Positions 37,022 through 46,665 are shown, counted from the first letter of the stretch. The stretch: DNA of 46,877 bases from Rubrivivax sp. (GCA_004210455.1 SEFA01000048.1:1-46877); one strand, 5' to 3'. The notes: generated by a model from the sequence alone, not told the origin. Numbers and translations: made by a program.

Positions 37022-38191
37022 ATGCGCGTTGTTCCCTTCAAGATCCATGTGCCCGAAGAGCGGCTGATCGACCTGCGCGATCGCCTCTCGCGCGTCCGCT
37101 GGCCCGCGTCGCTGGACGAGGCCGGCTGGGCGGACGGCACGTCGCTGGCGTTCATGCACCGTCTCGTCGCGCATTGGCGGGATCGCTTCGATTGGCGTGA
37201 GCAGGAAGCGCGGCTGAACACGCTCGGCCATTTCATGGCGACCGTCGACGGTGCCGACGTCCACTTCATCCATCAGAAGAGCGCGATGCCGGATGCGTTC
37301 CCGCTCGTGCTCACGCACGGCTGGCCGGGGTCCGTCGTCGAGATGACGCACATCGTCGGGCTGCTCACCGATCCGGCCGCGCACGGTGGCGATGCCGCCG
37401 ACGCGTTCGACGTCGTCGTGCCGTCGCTGCCGGGTTACGGCTTCTCGCCCGCGCCGAAGAGCGCGGGCGTGGGCTCACGCGAGATCGCAGGCCTGTGGCA
37501 CGGCCTGATGCAGGGCCTCGGCTACGAGCGCTTCGGCGCGCAGGGCGGCGACATCGGCGCAGGCGTGTCGACGTGGCTCGCGCGGCGCTTCCCGGAGGTC
37601 GTCGTCGGTATCCACCTGAACTACATCCCCGGCGGCTTCCGGCCGCATGTCGACGAGCAGGATGCTCCCGTCACGGATGAGGAGCGCGCTTTCCAGACGA
37701 TGGCCGCCGGCTGGTATGCGGAGGAGGGCGCCTATGCCGCGCTGCAGGGCACCAAGCCGCAGACGCTCGCCTATTCGCTGGCGGACTCGCCGGTGGGGCT
37801 GGCGGCGTGGATCGCCGAGAAGTTCCGCTCATGGAGCGACTGCGGCGGCGACCTCGAAAGCGTCGTGTCGATGGACGAGCTGCTCACCGACATCTCGCTC
37901 TACTGGTTCAACGACAGCATCACCGCGTCGCTGCGGCTCTACAAGGAGAACCGCGCCCGCCCGCATGTCTTCGCGCCCGGCGAGCGCGTGACGCCGCCGA
38001 TGGGCATGGCGCTGTTCCCGAAGGAGCTGCCGACGCCGCCGCGCTCGTGGGTGGAGCGCGCCTACGACGTCCAGCGATGGGAAGTGATGCCGCGCGGCGG
38101 GCACTTCGCGGCGCTGGAGCAACCCGAGCTGCTGGCCCAGGAGATCCGCGCGTTCTTCCGCCCGCTGCGCGCGCAACTGAACCGAGGATGA
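37022..38191 (+). CDS. Epoxide hydrolase (alpha/beta fold, EHN family)
   Basis: The 389-aa protein has the EHN N-terminal segment (LIDLRDRLSRVRWP) and an alpha/beta-hydrolase core with LTHGWPGS (oxyanion region, about 97-104), nucleophile Asp177 in AQGGDIGAG, and a C-terminal GGHFAALEQPE with the catalytic His. It opens epoxides to diols, or may have another hydrolase role. The stop overlaps a thioesterase start (ATGA), so the pair is coupled. Confidence 0.92.
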   Translation: MRVVPFKIHVPEERLIDLRDRLSRVRWPASLDEAGWADGTSLAFMHRLVAHWRDRFDWREQEARLNTLGHFMATVDGADVHFIHQKSAMPDAFPLVLTHGWPGSVVEMTHIVGLLTDPAAHGGDAADAFDVVVPSLPGYGFSPAPKSAGVGSREIAGLWHGLMQGLGYERFGAQGGDIGAGVSTWLARRFPEVVVGIHLNYIPGGFRPHVDEQDAPVTDEERAFQTMAAGWYAEEGAYAALQGTKPQTLAYSLADSPVGLAAWIAEKFRSWSDCGGDLESVVSMDELLTDISLYWFNDSITASLRLYKENRARPHVFAPGERVTPPMGMALFPKELPTPPRSWVERAYDVQRWEVMPRGGHFAALEQPELLAQEIRAFFRPLRAQLNRG

Positions 38192-38613
38192 CCGGCATGC
38201 GATTTGAACTGCCTGAGGACAAGAAGCTCGTCCACGAGACCCGCATCCCGATCCGCTGGGGCGACATGGACGCGATGGGCCATGTGAACAACACGGTCTA
38301 CTTCCGATACCTGGAGATCGTGCGCGTGGAGTGGCTGGACAGCCTCGGCCATCCGCCGAGCCCCGATGGACAGGGGCCGGTGATCGTCAACGCGTTCTGC
38401 AACTTCCACAGGCAGCTCGCGTATCCGGGCGAGATCCTGGCGAAGCACTACGTGTCGAATCCGGGGCGATCGAGCTTCGACACGTGGATCACGCTGGAGC
38501 GGCTCGATGAGCCCGGCGTGATCTACGCGTCCGGCGGCGCGACGACGGTGTGGCAGGACGCGACGATTCAGAAGTCGGTGCCATTGCCGGAGTGGCTCAG
38601 GCAGAAGCTCTGA
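38188..38613 (+). CDS. Hotdog-fold acyl-CoA thioesterase (YbgC/4HBT-like)
   Basis: A 141-aa thioesterase with the signature RWGDMDAMGHVNNTVYFRYLE (residues about 22-42, given in part), whose Asp is catalytic in 4HBT enzymes. It hydrolyses acyl- or aryl-CoA esters; substrate unknown. ATG 38188 overlaps the epoxide hydrolase stop. An ATG at 38197 has GAGG at a better spacing (9 nt) and is the alternative start (MRFELPED). Confidence 0.9.
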   Translation: MTGMRFELPEDKKLVHETRIPIRWGDMDAMGHVNNTVYFRYLEIVRVEWLDSLGHPPSPDGQGPVIVNAFCNFHRQLAYPGEILAKHYVSNPGRSSFDTWITLERLDEPGVIYASGGATTVWQDATIQKSVPLPEWLRQKL

Positions 38614-38785
38614 CGCCTTCTCTGACGCTCAGTCGCCACACTCGCTATCGCCCTGATCGGCCATCGGTGTCAATAGTGCATGCGGCTGAGGCGCTCCCCC
38701 GCCTCGCCATACATGGCAACCCACCGCGCCGCTGGCAATGTGGCCCACGGTGCCGCGCCGGCATCGCCACGAAGCAGGAGCCGCC

Positions 38786-39967
38786 ATGTTGCCGGAGAAG
38801 ACCCGATCCATCGTGAAGGCCACCGTGCCCGCCTTGAAGCTGCACGGCGAGGCGATCACCTCGCACTTCTATGCCCTGATGCTGTCGGAGCATCCGGAGC
38901 TCAAGGCCTTCTTCAACGAGACCCACCAGCGCGAAGGCACCCAGGCACGCGCTCTCGCCGGCGCTGTCCTCGCGTACGCGGAGCACATCGACCGCCTGGT
39001 GGCCATCGCGCCCGCGCTGCCCCGCATCATCCAGAAGCACGTGGCGCTGGGCATCCGACCCGACCATTACCCCATCGTTGGCAGCGCGCTGCTGCGCGCC
39101 ATCCGCGCCGTGCTCGGCGACGCCGCCACCGACGAGGTGATGCAAGCCTGGGCCGACGCCTACGGTTCGCTCGCGGATCTGCTGATCCACGCGGAGGAGG
39201 AGGTGTACGCCGCGACCGAAGCCACGCCGGGCGGCTGGCGAGGCACGCGCCGGTTCCGCGTCACGCGCAAGGAGCGCGAGAGCGAGCTCATCACCTCGTT
39301 CTACCTGGAACCCGTGGACGGCGCGCCGCTGCTGAAATTCCGCCCCGGCCAGTTCCTGACCCTGGTGCTGGATCTGAAGGGCCGCGAGATCCGCCGCAAC
39401 TACTCGCTGTCGGACGCGCCGGGCAAGCCCTGGTACCGCATCTCCGTGAAGCGCGAGCCCGGCGGCGAGGCGTCGAACTGGCTCCACGACCGTCTGCATG
39501 CCGGCATGACCGTGGACGTGCTGCCGCCGGCGGGCGAGTTCATCCTGGACGAATCCTCGACGCGCCCCATCGTGCTGGTCACGGGCGGCGTCGGCATCAC
39601 GCCGGCGCTGTCCATGCTGGAGGCGGCCGCGGACAGCGGCCGGTCCATCCACTTCATCCACGCCGCCCTGCACAGCGGCGTGCACGCCTTCCGGCACCGG
39701 GTGGAGCAGCTCGCGTCGTTGAACGAGGACATCCTGCCGCTGTTCCTCTACGATGAACCGCGCGAGGACTGTCCGCCGCACCAGCCCGGCCGGGTGACCC
39801 AGGCCCTGCTCGAGCAGGTGCTTCCCGCCGACCGCGACGTCGACCTCTACTTCCTCGGCCCCAAGGGCTTCATGAAGGCGATGTTCGGCATCACGCGGGA
39901 CCTCGGCATTCCGCCGGCGCAGGTGCGCTTCGAGTTCTTCGGACCTCTGGAGGTCATGACCGGCTGA
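38786..39967 (+). CDS. hmp: Flavohaemoglobin (nitric oxide dioxygenase)
   Basis: A 393-aa Hmp that turns NO into nitrate using O2 and NAD(P)H. The globin part (about 1-138) has the haem-ligand His85 (IQKHVALGI). The FAD domain shows RRNYSLSD, and the NAD domain GGVGITPALSML near residue 270. CAGGAG lies 6 nt before ATG 38786. The intergenic 38614-38785 shows no clear NsrR, NorR or FNR box that I can defend. It converges with a thioredoxin-like gene with 14 bases of overlap. Confidence 0.96.
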   Translation: MLPEKTRSIVKATVPALKLHGEAITSHFYALMLSEHPELKAFFNETHQREGTQARALAGAVLAYAEHIDRLVAIAPALPRIIQKHVALGIRPDHYPIVGSALLRAIRAVLGDAATDEVMQAWADAYGSLADLLIHAEEEVYAATEATPGGWRGTRRFRVTRKERESELITSFYLEPVDGAPLLKFRPGQFLTLVLDLKGREIRRNYSLSDAPGKPWYRISVKREPGGEASNWLHDRLHAGMTVDVLPPAGEFILDESSTRPIVLVTGGVGITPALSMLEAAADSGRSIHFIHAALHSGVHAFRHRVEQLASLNEDILPLFLYDEPREDCPPHQPGRVTQALLEQVLPADRDVDLYFLGPKGFMKAMFGITRDLGIPPAQVRFEFFGPLEVMTG

Positions 39968-40538
39968 ACCGGCAGCCCTCTTCGCTGCAACCGGGGCGGG
40001 CTTCAGGAGAGGACCATGCGTGAGGTTCGGCGACTTGCGCGGCGAGCGGCTCGGCGAGCGGCTCTGCAAGCAGCCCGCCGATGGCCGCGCCGATCGCCAT
40101 GTCGTCGACGCGTCCGAATTCATGCAGGCGGAGTCGCCCCTGTCTGTCGATCAGCAGCACGCTGGGCGTGCCTCGCAGCGCCAGCGCGCTCATGGTCGCG
40201 GGAATGCGGCCGTGCGGCTGGTCGGCGGCGACCGGGAAGGTGAAGCGGTATTCATGGAGGAAGGCCGCCAGCGCCTCGGGCTGCTCCATGACCTGGTGGT
40301 GCTCGAAGACCGTGTGCAGGCCGATCACCTGCAGCCCCGCCGCGCCGAACAGCTGGTGCATGCGTTGCGCCTGTGGAAGCCCGTGGGCGACGCAGCCCGG
40401 GCACAGCATCTGGAAGGCGTGCAGCGCGACGACCTTGCCGCGCAACCGGGCGAGACTGAGTTCGCCCTGGATGTTGAACCAGCGCGCCGCCTGCAGCTCG
40501 GGTGCGGTGGGATGAAGGACGGGAAGGGTCGATGTCAT
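39954..40538 (-). CDS. Thioredoxin-like/redoxin protein (TlpA type)
   Basis: A 194-aa redoxin with the redox pair C46-P-G-C49 in FQMLCPGCVAHGLPQ. It lacks a signal peptide. TPSVLLIDRQGRLRL carries the cis-Pro thioredoxin motif. The C-terminus is extended with a repeated LAEPLAEPLA and a further CSEEGC motif. GGAGAAG precedes ATG 40538. It may reduce disulfides or peroxides in the cytoplasm; convergent overlap with hmp is only a positional link. Confidence 0.85.
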   Translation of the reverse strand: MTSTLPVLHPTAPELQAARWFNIQGELSLARLRGKVVALHAFQMLCPGCVAHGLPQAQRMHQLFGAAGLQVIGLHTVFEHHQVMEQPEALAAFLHEYRFTFPVAADQPHGRIPATMSALALRGTPSVLLIDRQGRLRLHEFGRVDDMAIGAAIGGLLAEPLAEPLAAQVAEPHAWSSPEARPGCSEEGCRFSRS

Positions 40539-40647
40539 GGGCTTCTCCAGCGATCAGCCGTGATCCGGCCGTGCCGGACAGTGTCGTCCCCGCCCGCCTG
40601 GACAGATGCTCCAAACGTCTCCGTGTCGTACCGGATCGTCCAGCCGA

Positions 40648-41727
40648 TCACCGAGGGGAAGGCAGTCGGAACCGGACCAGGTTCCAGCGCGTGACGCGCT
40701 CTTCCCATTCGTCGCCCTCGACCGGCGTCAGCGGGAGGGCGAGGTTGGCGACGACCATCCACTTTCCAGACACGGCCGTGCCGGAGGGGAACAGCAATCC
40801 CCGCGGCGAGCCGTCCGCGTTGATGCCGATGAACTCGCCGGCGCGCACCTGGATGAGCCCGCGCTCGTCGATGCCGAAAATGGCGTCGACCTGATTGGCC
40901 GCCACCCACAACAGGCCGTCGAGGAACATGAGGCCGTCCGCACCCGGGATGCTTTCGGTAAGCACCGACATCTGGCCGGTCGACAGCACGAGCTTGAGCA
41001 CACGACCGTCGCCCGCGTTGTTGATGAACAGGACATCGGGATCGCTGCCGAACGCCAGGCCGTTCGCGCCGAACGGCAGATGCCCCGCCGTCGCGAGCAG
41101 CGGATCGCGCGAGATCGTGTCGACGCGGCACGGCCTGCAGCGGGCGACGCCGTCGATGCGATAGACAGCGCCCTGGAAGCTGTCGGAGATATACAGGTTG
41201 CCGGACGCGTCGAAGACCATGCCGTTGGGGGCGGGGAATCCGCTGGAACCGTAGCTCACCTGGTCGGTGCTGCCGTCCGGATTGTTCACGATCCTCGGCG
41301 GCACCGCCGGAGGATCGAGCTTGTCGAAGACGGCGACGTCTTCCAACACACTGCGGGACGTGAACGCGGCGTCCAATCGCTGCAGTTTGGAGGCGCCGAA
41401 GTTCAGGAGGTAGAGCTTGCCGTCGGCGTAGGCGATGCCCGTCAGCGGCGTCGCACCGAACGGGTAGCGCGCCAGGAGCTTTCCCGACGCTGAATAGCGC
41501 AGCACCTGGTTGTTGCGCAGCGTCGCGGGCTCGCGTGCATCGAAGGTGCCCACGAACAGGTCGCCGTTCGCGGGATTCGATGCCAGGCCCTCGGGGTGCC
41601 GCACGTCCGCGGGCAGCGTGATGAACGGCTCCACCGCGATGCGCCGCGGACCGGAGACCTCGCCGGCGATGGCGCCCTGTCCCAGAACGCACAGGGCCAG
41701 GGCGAGGGGGTGGAGCAGGGCGTTCAT
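40648..41727 (-). CDS. Secreted SMP-30/NHL-type beta-propeller protein
   Basis: A 359-aa protein with a Sec signal (about 1-21) and repeats of the NHL/SMP-30 kind ([63 protein letters not shown]). The fold is a six-bladed propeller, as in gluconolactonases and lactone hydrolases. A CRPC motif lies between blades. GAGG is about 8 nt before ATG 41727. It stands before the haloperoxidase-type gene on the same strand, 61 nt downstream. Confidence 0.85.
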   Translation of the reverse strand: MNALLHPLALALCVLGQGAIAGEVSGPRRIAVEPFITLPADVRHPEGLASNPANGDLFVGTFDAREPATLRNNQVLRYSASGKLLARYPFGATPLTGIAYADGKLYLLNFGASKLQRLDAAFTSRSVLEDVAVFDKLDPPAVPPRIVNNPDGSTDQVSYGSSGFPAPNGMVFDASGNLYISDSFQGAVYRIDGVARCRPCRVDTISRDPLLATAGHLPFGANGLAFGSDPDVLFINNAGDGRVLKLVLSTGQMSVLTESIPGADGLMFLDGLLWVAANQVDAIFGIDERGLIQVRAGEFIGINADGSPRGLLFPSGTAVSGKWMVVANLALPLTPVEGDEWEERVTRWNLVRFRLPSPR

Positions 41728-41788
41728 GGCGTCATCCTCACGAAGGGAGATGCCGCGCGCGGCGGAGACGCGCGGCGTGGGGCACCAC

Positions 41789-42802
41789 TCAGCCCTTGAG
41801 GAACGCCAGCAGATCCGCGTTCAGCTGGTCCTTCGCGGTGTCGCCGAGGGAATGGCTGCCGCCCTTGTAGATCTTGAGCTGGGCGCCCTTGACGAGCTTG
41901 GCCGAGAGCAGCGCCGCGCCTTGGATGGGCACGATCTGGTCTTCATCCCCGTGGATGATCAGCGTGGGGACGTCGAACTTCTTCAGGTCCTCGGTGAAGT
42001 CGGTCTCGGAGAAGGCCTTGATGCAGTCGTACGCGTTCTTGTGCCCGGACATCATCCCTTGCGTCCACCAGGAACGGATCAGGCCCTCCGAGACCTTCGC
42101 CCCGGGCTTGTTGAAGTTGAAGAAGGGGCCCGAGGCGACATCGAGGAAGAACTGCGCCCGGTCCGCCAGGTAGGCCTTGCGGAAGCCGTCGAAGACCTCG
42201 ATCGGCAGGCCGACGGGGTTGTTGGCCGACTTCAGCATGATGGGCGGCACGGCGCCCATCAGCACGGCGCGCGAGACGCGCTTGCTGCCGTGGCGCCCGA
42301 TGTAGCGGGCGACCTCGCCCCCGCCGGTGGAGTGCCCGATCATCGTGGCGCCCTTGAGGTCGAGCTTGGTGAACAGCTCGTTCAGATCGTCCGCGTAAGT
42401 GTCCATCTCGTTGCCGTTCCAGGGCTGAGACGAGCGGCCGTGACCGCGACGGTCGTGCGCGATGCAGCGATAGCCATGGCTGGCGAGGAAGAACATCTGC
42501 GCTTCCCATGCGTCCGCCGTCAGCGGCCAGCCGTGGGAGAAGGTGACCACGGGGCCGTTGGCCGGGCCCCAGTCCTTGTAGTAGATCTGGGTGCCATCCT
42601 TGGTGGTGATCGTGGACATGTTTTTCCTTTCGGAGGAGTTGTCGGACGAAGGTCCGGACGATTGACGGGCCGTCGTGGCCGCGAGGGAGGTTCCAGGACT
42701 GAAGGCGGTGGCCAGCGGCAGCGCCGCCGCGGCAGCCAGTCCGACGCTGCTGATCAGGAGGTCCCGCCTTCCCGGGTCGACCTCGTCTGCTTCTCGACTC
42801 AT
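41789..42802 (-). CDS. Tat-exported haloperoxidase-type alpha/beta hydrolase
   Basis: The 337-aa protein belongs to the non-haem chloroperoxidase/perhydrolase group (alpha/beta fold). Active-site Ser158 is in [18 protein letters not shown] gives the Asp and GGSHSLG the His. Residues 12-43 form a Tat signal (GRRDLLISS, then [11 protein letters not shown]). AAGGAG precedes ATG 42802. An in-frame ATG at 42619 (MSTITTKDG), with its own AAAGGAA site, matches the start of cytoplasmic relatives, so two forms may be made. It is divergent from catalase. Confidence 0.9.
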   Translation of the reverse strand: MSREADEVDPGRRDLLISSVGLAAAAALPLATAFSPGTSLAATTARQSSGPSSDNSSERKNMSTITTKDGTQIYYKDWGPANGPVVTFSHGWPLTADAWEAQMFFLASHGYRCIAHDRRGHGRSSQPWNGNEMDTYADDLNELFTKLDLKGATMIGHSTGGGEVARYIGRHGSKRVSRAVLMGAVPPIMLKSANNPVGLPIEVFDGFRKAYLADRAQFFLDVASGPFFNFNKPGAKVSEGLIRSWWTQGMMSGHKNAYDCIKAFSETDFTEDLKKFDVPTLIIHGDEDQIVPIQGAALLSAKLVKGAQLKIYKGGSHSLGDTAKDQLNADLLAFLKG

Positions 42803-43018
42803 CTCTTGCTCCTTGGCTGGACGCGCGATGGCGCCTCGGGGTCAGGCGTTGCGTCCGACCCGGAGACGGATCGTCCCCGGACATCCGCCCCGGGGCATCC
42901 ATCGGGACACGGTCGACCGCGGGTACCGGCGGATCGGGCCGGGCGTACGCCATTGGATAGATGCCGACCCGCGGCGGAACGGGCATCGTCGCAAAGCCCA
43001 TCACTGCCCGGAGCAGCC

Positions 43019-44458
43019 ATGACCCGACCCATGACCCACGCCAACGGCGCCCCCGTCGTCGACAACCAGAACATCCAGACCGCGGGGCCGCGCGGGCCGG
43101 CGCTGCTGCAGGACGTCTGGCTGCTCGAGAAGCTGGCGCACTTCGACCGCGAGGTGATCCCGGAGCGCCGCATGCACGCGAAAGGCTCCGGCGCCTACGG
43201 CACCTTCACCGTCACGCACGACATCACGCGCTACACACGGGCCCGGCTCTTCGACCAGGTCGGCAAGACCAGCCGGCTCTTCCTGCGCTTCTCCACCGTG
43301 GCCGGAGAACGCGGCGCCGCGGACGCGGAACGCGACATCCGGGGCTTCGCGGTCAAGTTCTATACCGAGGAAGGCAACTGGGATCTGGTGGGGAACAACA
43401 CGCCGGTCTTCTTCATGCGCGACCCGCTGCGCTTCCCCGACCTCAACCATGCGGTCAAGCGCGACCCGCGCAGCAACCTGCGCAGCGCACAGAACAACTG
43501 GGACTTCTGGACGCTGCTGCCGGAGGCGCTGCACCAGGTGACGATCGTGATGAGCGATCGCGGCCTGCCCGACGGCTATCGCCACATGCACGGCTTCGGC
43601 AGCCATACCTACAGCTTCATCAACGCCGCCAACGAGCGTCATTGGGTGAAGTTCACCCTCAAGACCCAGCAGGGCATCCGCAACCTCACCGATGACGAGG
43701 CCGCCCGGATCGTCGCCGGCGACCGGGAGAGCGCCCAGCGCGACCTTTTCGAGGCCATCGAGCAGGGCGATTTCCCGCGCTGGACCCTCTACATCCAGGT
43801 GCTGAGCGAGGCCGACGCGCAAGCGCTGCCCTACAACCCCTTCGACCTGACCAAGGTCTGGCTGCATCGGGATGCGCCGCTCATCGAGGTCGGCACGCTC
43901 GAACTCAACGAGAACCCGTCCAACTACTTCGCCGACGTGGAACAGTCCGCGTTCTCGCCGGCGAACGTGGTGCCGGGCATCGGCTTCTCACCGGACAAGA
44001 TGCTGCAGGCCCGGCTGTTCAGCTACGGCGACGCCCAGCGCTATCGACTGGGGGTGAACCACATGCAGATCCCCGTCAATGCGCCGAAGTGCCCGTTCCA
44101 CAGCTACCACCGCGACGGACAGATGCGCGTGGACGGCAACGCCGGCGGCGTACCGGCCATCGTGCCCAACAGCCGCGGCGACTGGAACGACCATCCCGAG
44201 CTGCACGAGCCACCGTTGGCCCTCGAAGGCGCGGCCGACCACTGGGACCATCGCGCCGACGACGACTACTTCACCCAGCCGGGGCTGCTCTTCCGGCAGA
44301 TGACGGACGCGCAGAAGGACGCCCTGTTCCAGAACACGGCCCGCGCGATCGCCGGGGCGAGCGACGAGGTGAAGGCGCGCCATATCGCCAACTGCGCGCG
44401 CGCCGATGTCGCCTATGGCGACGGCGTGAAGGCCGCCATCTTCGGGCCTTCCCGGTGA
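43019..44458 (+). CDS. katA: Monofunctional haem catalase
   Basis: A 479-aa small-subunit (clade 3-like) catalase that degrades H2O2. Catalytic His53 is in [11 protein letters not shown], Asn126/127 in VGNNTPVFF and the haem-ligand Tyr336 in [14 protein letters not shown] (R332). GGAG lies 6 nt before ATG 43019. It is divergent from the haloperoxidase-type gene, which needs peroxide as a co-substrate if it works as a perhydrolase. A hairpin follows the stop. Confidence 0.97.
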   Translation: MTRPMTHANGAPVVDNQNIQTAGPRGPALLQDVWLLEKLAHFDREVIPERRMHAKGSGAYGTFTVTHDITRYTRARLFDQVGKTSRLFLRFSTVAGERGAADAERDIRGFAVKFYTEEGNWDLVGNNTPVFFMRDPLRFPDLNHAVKRDPRSNLRSAQNNWDFWTLLPEALHQVTIVMSDRGLPDGYRHMHGFGSHTYSFINAANERHWVKFTLKTQQGIRNLTDDEAARIVAGDRESAQRDLFEAIEQGDFPRWTLYIQVLSEADAQALPYNPFDLTKVWLHRDAPLIEVGTLELNENPSNYFADVEQSAFSPANVVPGIGFSPDKMLQARLFSYGDAQRYRLGVNHMQIPVNAPKCPFHSYHRDGQMRVDGNAGGVPAIVPNSRGDWNDHPELHEPPLALEGAADHWDHRADDDYFTQPGLLFRQMTDAQKDALFQNTARAIAGASDEVKARHIANCARADVAYGDGVKAAIFGPSR

Positions 44459-44460
44459 GC

Positions 44461-44482
44461 GGGAGGGCGCTCGCGCCCTCCC
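44461..44482 (+). terminator. Hairpin after katA
   Basis: GGGAGGGCGC and GCGCCCTCCC form a perfect stem with a two-base middle, 2 nt after the catalase stop. No T-run follows, so termination is uncertain. Confidence 0.45.
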
Positions 44483-44544
44483 ATCGATAGTGGTGGCAGC
44501 GAGGTCGTCGCGCCATCCTGGAGTCTCCAACAGGAGGACCCCTC

Positions 44545-45192
44545 ATGAGCTCACCATCATCCGCGCCGCGTCGCGCCCTCATCGTCATCGATGTGCAGAA
44601 CGAATACATCGACGGCAAGTTCCGGATCGAGTACCCGCCGGTCCCGTCGTCCCTCCCGAAGATCGAGCAGGCGATGGATGCCGCGAAGGAGGCGGGCGTG
44701 CCCGTCGTCGTGGTGCAGCACGTGCTGCCGCCGGAGGCGCCCATCTTTGCCGAGGGCTCGGAGGGCGTGAAGGTCTACCCCAGCATCGCCGCCCGGCCGC
44801 GGGACCTGCTGGTGACCAAGCGCCTGCCGAGCTGCTTCACCGGCACCGAGCTGAAAGGCTGGCTGGACCAGCACGGCATCGACACGCTGACCATCGTCGG
44901 CTACATGACGCACAACTGCGACGACTCGACGACCCGCGAGGCCATGCATCGCTGCTATCAGGTCGAGCTGCTGAGCGACGCCACCGGCTCGCTCCCGTAC
45001 ACGAACCAGGCCGGCAGCGCCTCGGCGGAGCAGATCCACAAGACCACGCTCGTGGTCATGCAGTCGACCTTCGCCGCCGTGATGACGACGGACGAGTGGC
45101 TGGCCGCGCTCAAGCATGAGCACCAGCCCGTGCGCGACAACATCTTCCTGTCCAACCAGCGCGCGGTGGGCACGCCGCTGAGCGCGCTGTGA
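44545..45192 (+). CDS. Cysteine hydrolase (isochorismatase family)
   Basis: A 215-aa isochorismatase-like hydrolase with the triad Asp16 (IDVQNEY), Lys92 (VTKRLPSCF) and Cys125 (THNCDDSTT). Members include nicotinamidases and N-carbamoyl hydrolases; the metal-site D-x-H of nicotinamidase is not evident, so the substrate is open. AGGAGG is 6-7 nt before ATG 44545. It follows catalase by 86 nt and precedes a secreted-protein gene by 14 nt. Confidence 0.9.
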   Translation: MSSPSSAPRRALIVIDVQNEYIDGKFRIEYPPVPSSLPKIEQAMDAAKEAGVPVVVVQHVLPPEAPIFAEGSEGVKVYPSIAARPRDLLVTKRLPSCFTGTELKGWLDQHGIDTLTIVGYMTHNCDDSTTREAMHRCYQVELLSDATGSLPYTNQAGSASAEQIHKTTLVVMQSTFAAVMTTDEWLAALKHEHQPVRDNIFLSNQRAVGTPLSAL

Positions 45193-45206
45193 TCCGCGGA
45201 GGACCC

Positions 45207-45965
45207 ATGAAGCAGACGATCACCCCGACGCTTCTCGCCACGGCGTTCGCGCTGACCGCGGGCGCGCCCGCGGCGGCGCACGACGCCGCGAGCCACACCG
45301 GCGGCCTCCAGACGGCGTCGACGCCGGCCGTGCAAGCCCCGTTCGACATCGTGCACACCAAGATCACCACCAAAGGCAATGTCGCGACCTTCCACATCGC
45401 CGTCTCCGGCAAGGCCGGAGACTCCCGTCCGAGCGCGTCCGGCAAGCTGGCGGGCAGCTCGGTCTTCTCCTACGTCTGGCCGACCACGATCGATCCCTCG
45501 GTCGTCGGCTTCGAGCGCAAGGCCGGCATCCTCGCGATGGCGGTCACCTCCCACCCCGATTTCGACGATACGCCGCTGTACGACGAGAACGGGGACGGCG
45601 ATGTCGGCAACGACGGCGACCTCTGGCACTCGCACTGGGTCGTGCTGAAACCCGACGACGCCTGCGGGAAGGGCGCGCTGAAAGTGGTGGACATCCCGGC
45701 GGGCGCCAAGCCGCGGCTGCCCAAGACCTGGCCCGGTTTCCCCATCCTGCTGGACAGCCCCGGCTGGTCGCCGACGTTCAAGGGCGACACGGTGGAGGTC
45801 CGCGTACCCTTCGACGACATCGGCGTGGTGAAGGCCTCGTCGTTCGACGGCGTGACGGCGGGGCTGCGCGTCAACGCCAGCGTCCACGCGCCGCTGCTGT
45901 GCGTGGCGGACGTCTTCAAGGTGGCCTCCGGCAAGCTCAGCCTGCCGGGACGGACGGACCGCTGA
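45207..45965 (+). CDS. Secreted protein of unknown function with acidic loop
   Basis: A 252-aa protein with a Sec signal (about 1-24, AAA-HD). The mature part is beta-rich; YDENGDGDVGNDGDLWHSHW (about 131-150) resembles a calcium- or metal-binding acidic loop with His ligands nearby. Three or so Cys are found (DDACGKG, LLCVAD). GGAGG lies 5 nt before ATG 45207; the GTG/ATT-type upstream extension is unlikely. I know no function. Its 3' end overlaps the convergent regulator by 29 bases. Confidence 0.75.
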   Translation: MKQTITPTLLATAFALTAGAPAAAHDAASHTGGLQTASTPAVQAPFDIVHTKITTKGNVATFHIAVSGKAGDSRPSASGKLAGSSVFSYVWPTTIDPSVVGFERKAGILAMAVTSHPDFDDTPLYDENGDGDVGNDGDLWHSHWVVLKPDDACGKGALKVVDIPAGAKPRLPKTWPGFPILLDSPGWSPTFKGDTVEVRVPFDDIGVVKASSFDGVTAGLRVNASVHAPLLCVADVFKVASGKLSLPGRTDR

Positions 45966-46650
45966 GCGAGGGGCCCGCGGGCGGCGGAAGCAACCCGCGG
46001 GCCGTCGCCAGCGTCACGGCCTGCGTCCGGTTGGACGCGCCGAGCTTGTCCAGGATGGCCACGACATGGGACTTCACCGTGCCCATGCCGATCTCGAGCC
46101 GGTTGGCGATGGCCTTGTTCCCCAGGCCTTCCGCCATGCGTTCGAGGACCGTGAGCTCGCGCGGCGTCAGCTTCTCGTGGGCCAGGCTGTCGGCGACGCA
46201 GCGCATCGCGCCGTCGCTCAGATAGCGTGCGCCCGCCGACAGCGCGCGGACGCAGCTCACCAGTTCATCGGGGCTGCAGCGGGAGAGGAGGTAGCCCTGG
46301 ATGCCGGCCTCGAGCGCGGCGCGGACCTCGCTCTCCCGCCCGGCGTGGGCGATCACGACCAGCTTGGCGCGAGGGCGGCCGGGGTGGCCCCAGTGGCCGC
46401 CGTTGCCGCTGTTGCCGCTGTTGCCGCCGTTGCCGCCGTTGCCGGAATGACCGCGCGCGAAGCCTGCGGCCAGGCTCAGCGCCGTCTCCGCGTCGGTGAT
46501 GAGCACGTCCGCCTCGCGGCCGCCGTCGTCGTCCCAGTCGCCGACATCGATGCCGCCGTCGCGCGACAGCGTGTGGATGACGCCGGCTTTGATGAGCGGC
46601 AGCGGGTATGAGACGGCGGCCTTGATTCTGCGGGGCGGCAGGGCATTCAT
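45937..46650 (-). CDS. Atypical NarL/LuxR-family response regulator
   Basis: A 237-aa regulator with a receiver-like N-terminal part (1-140) and a LuxR-type HTH (about 158-215: LTPRELTVLERMAEG, NKAIANRLEIGMGTVKSHV). The receiver lacks the acidic pair at its start (AVSYPLPL), has Asp53 in VLITDAE as a possible acceptor, and has Ser/Arg where the conserved Lys should be (YLLSRCSP). A Gly/Asn/Ser-rich insert (about 67-91) interrupts the fold. AGGAGG precedes ATG 46650. No kinase gene is present. A TGTGC x5 repeat lies 16 nt upstream. Confidence 0.9.
   Translation of the reverse strand: MNALPPRRIKAAVSYPLPLIKAGVIHTLSRDGGIDVGDWDDDGGREADVLITDAETALSLAAGFARGHSGNGGNGGNSGNSGNGGHWGHPGRPRAKLVVIAHAGRESEVRAALEAGIQGYLLSRCSPDELVSCVRALSAGARYLSDGAMRCVADSLAHEKLTPRELTVLERMAEGLGNKAIANRLEIGMGTVKSHVVAILDKLGASNRTQAVTLATARGLLPPPAGPSLSGPSVPAG
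46399..46444 (-). repeat. 9-bp tandem repeat inside the regulator gene
   Basis: On the plus strand CCGTTGCCG / CTGTTGCCG units repeat five times, encoding the GNG/GNS insert of the receiver domain on the minus strand. Confidence 0.8.
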
Positions 46651-46665
46651 GGGGTCCTCCTGGAC

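Noticed and set aside
38614-38785. NsrR or NorR operator before hmp
   Set aside because: No sequence close enough to known consensus sites could be found by eye.
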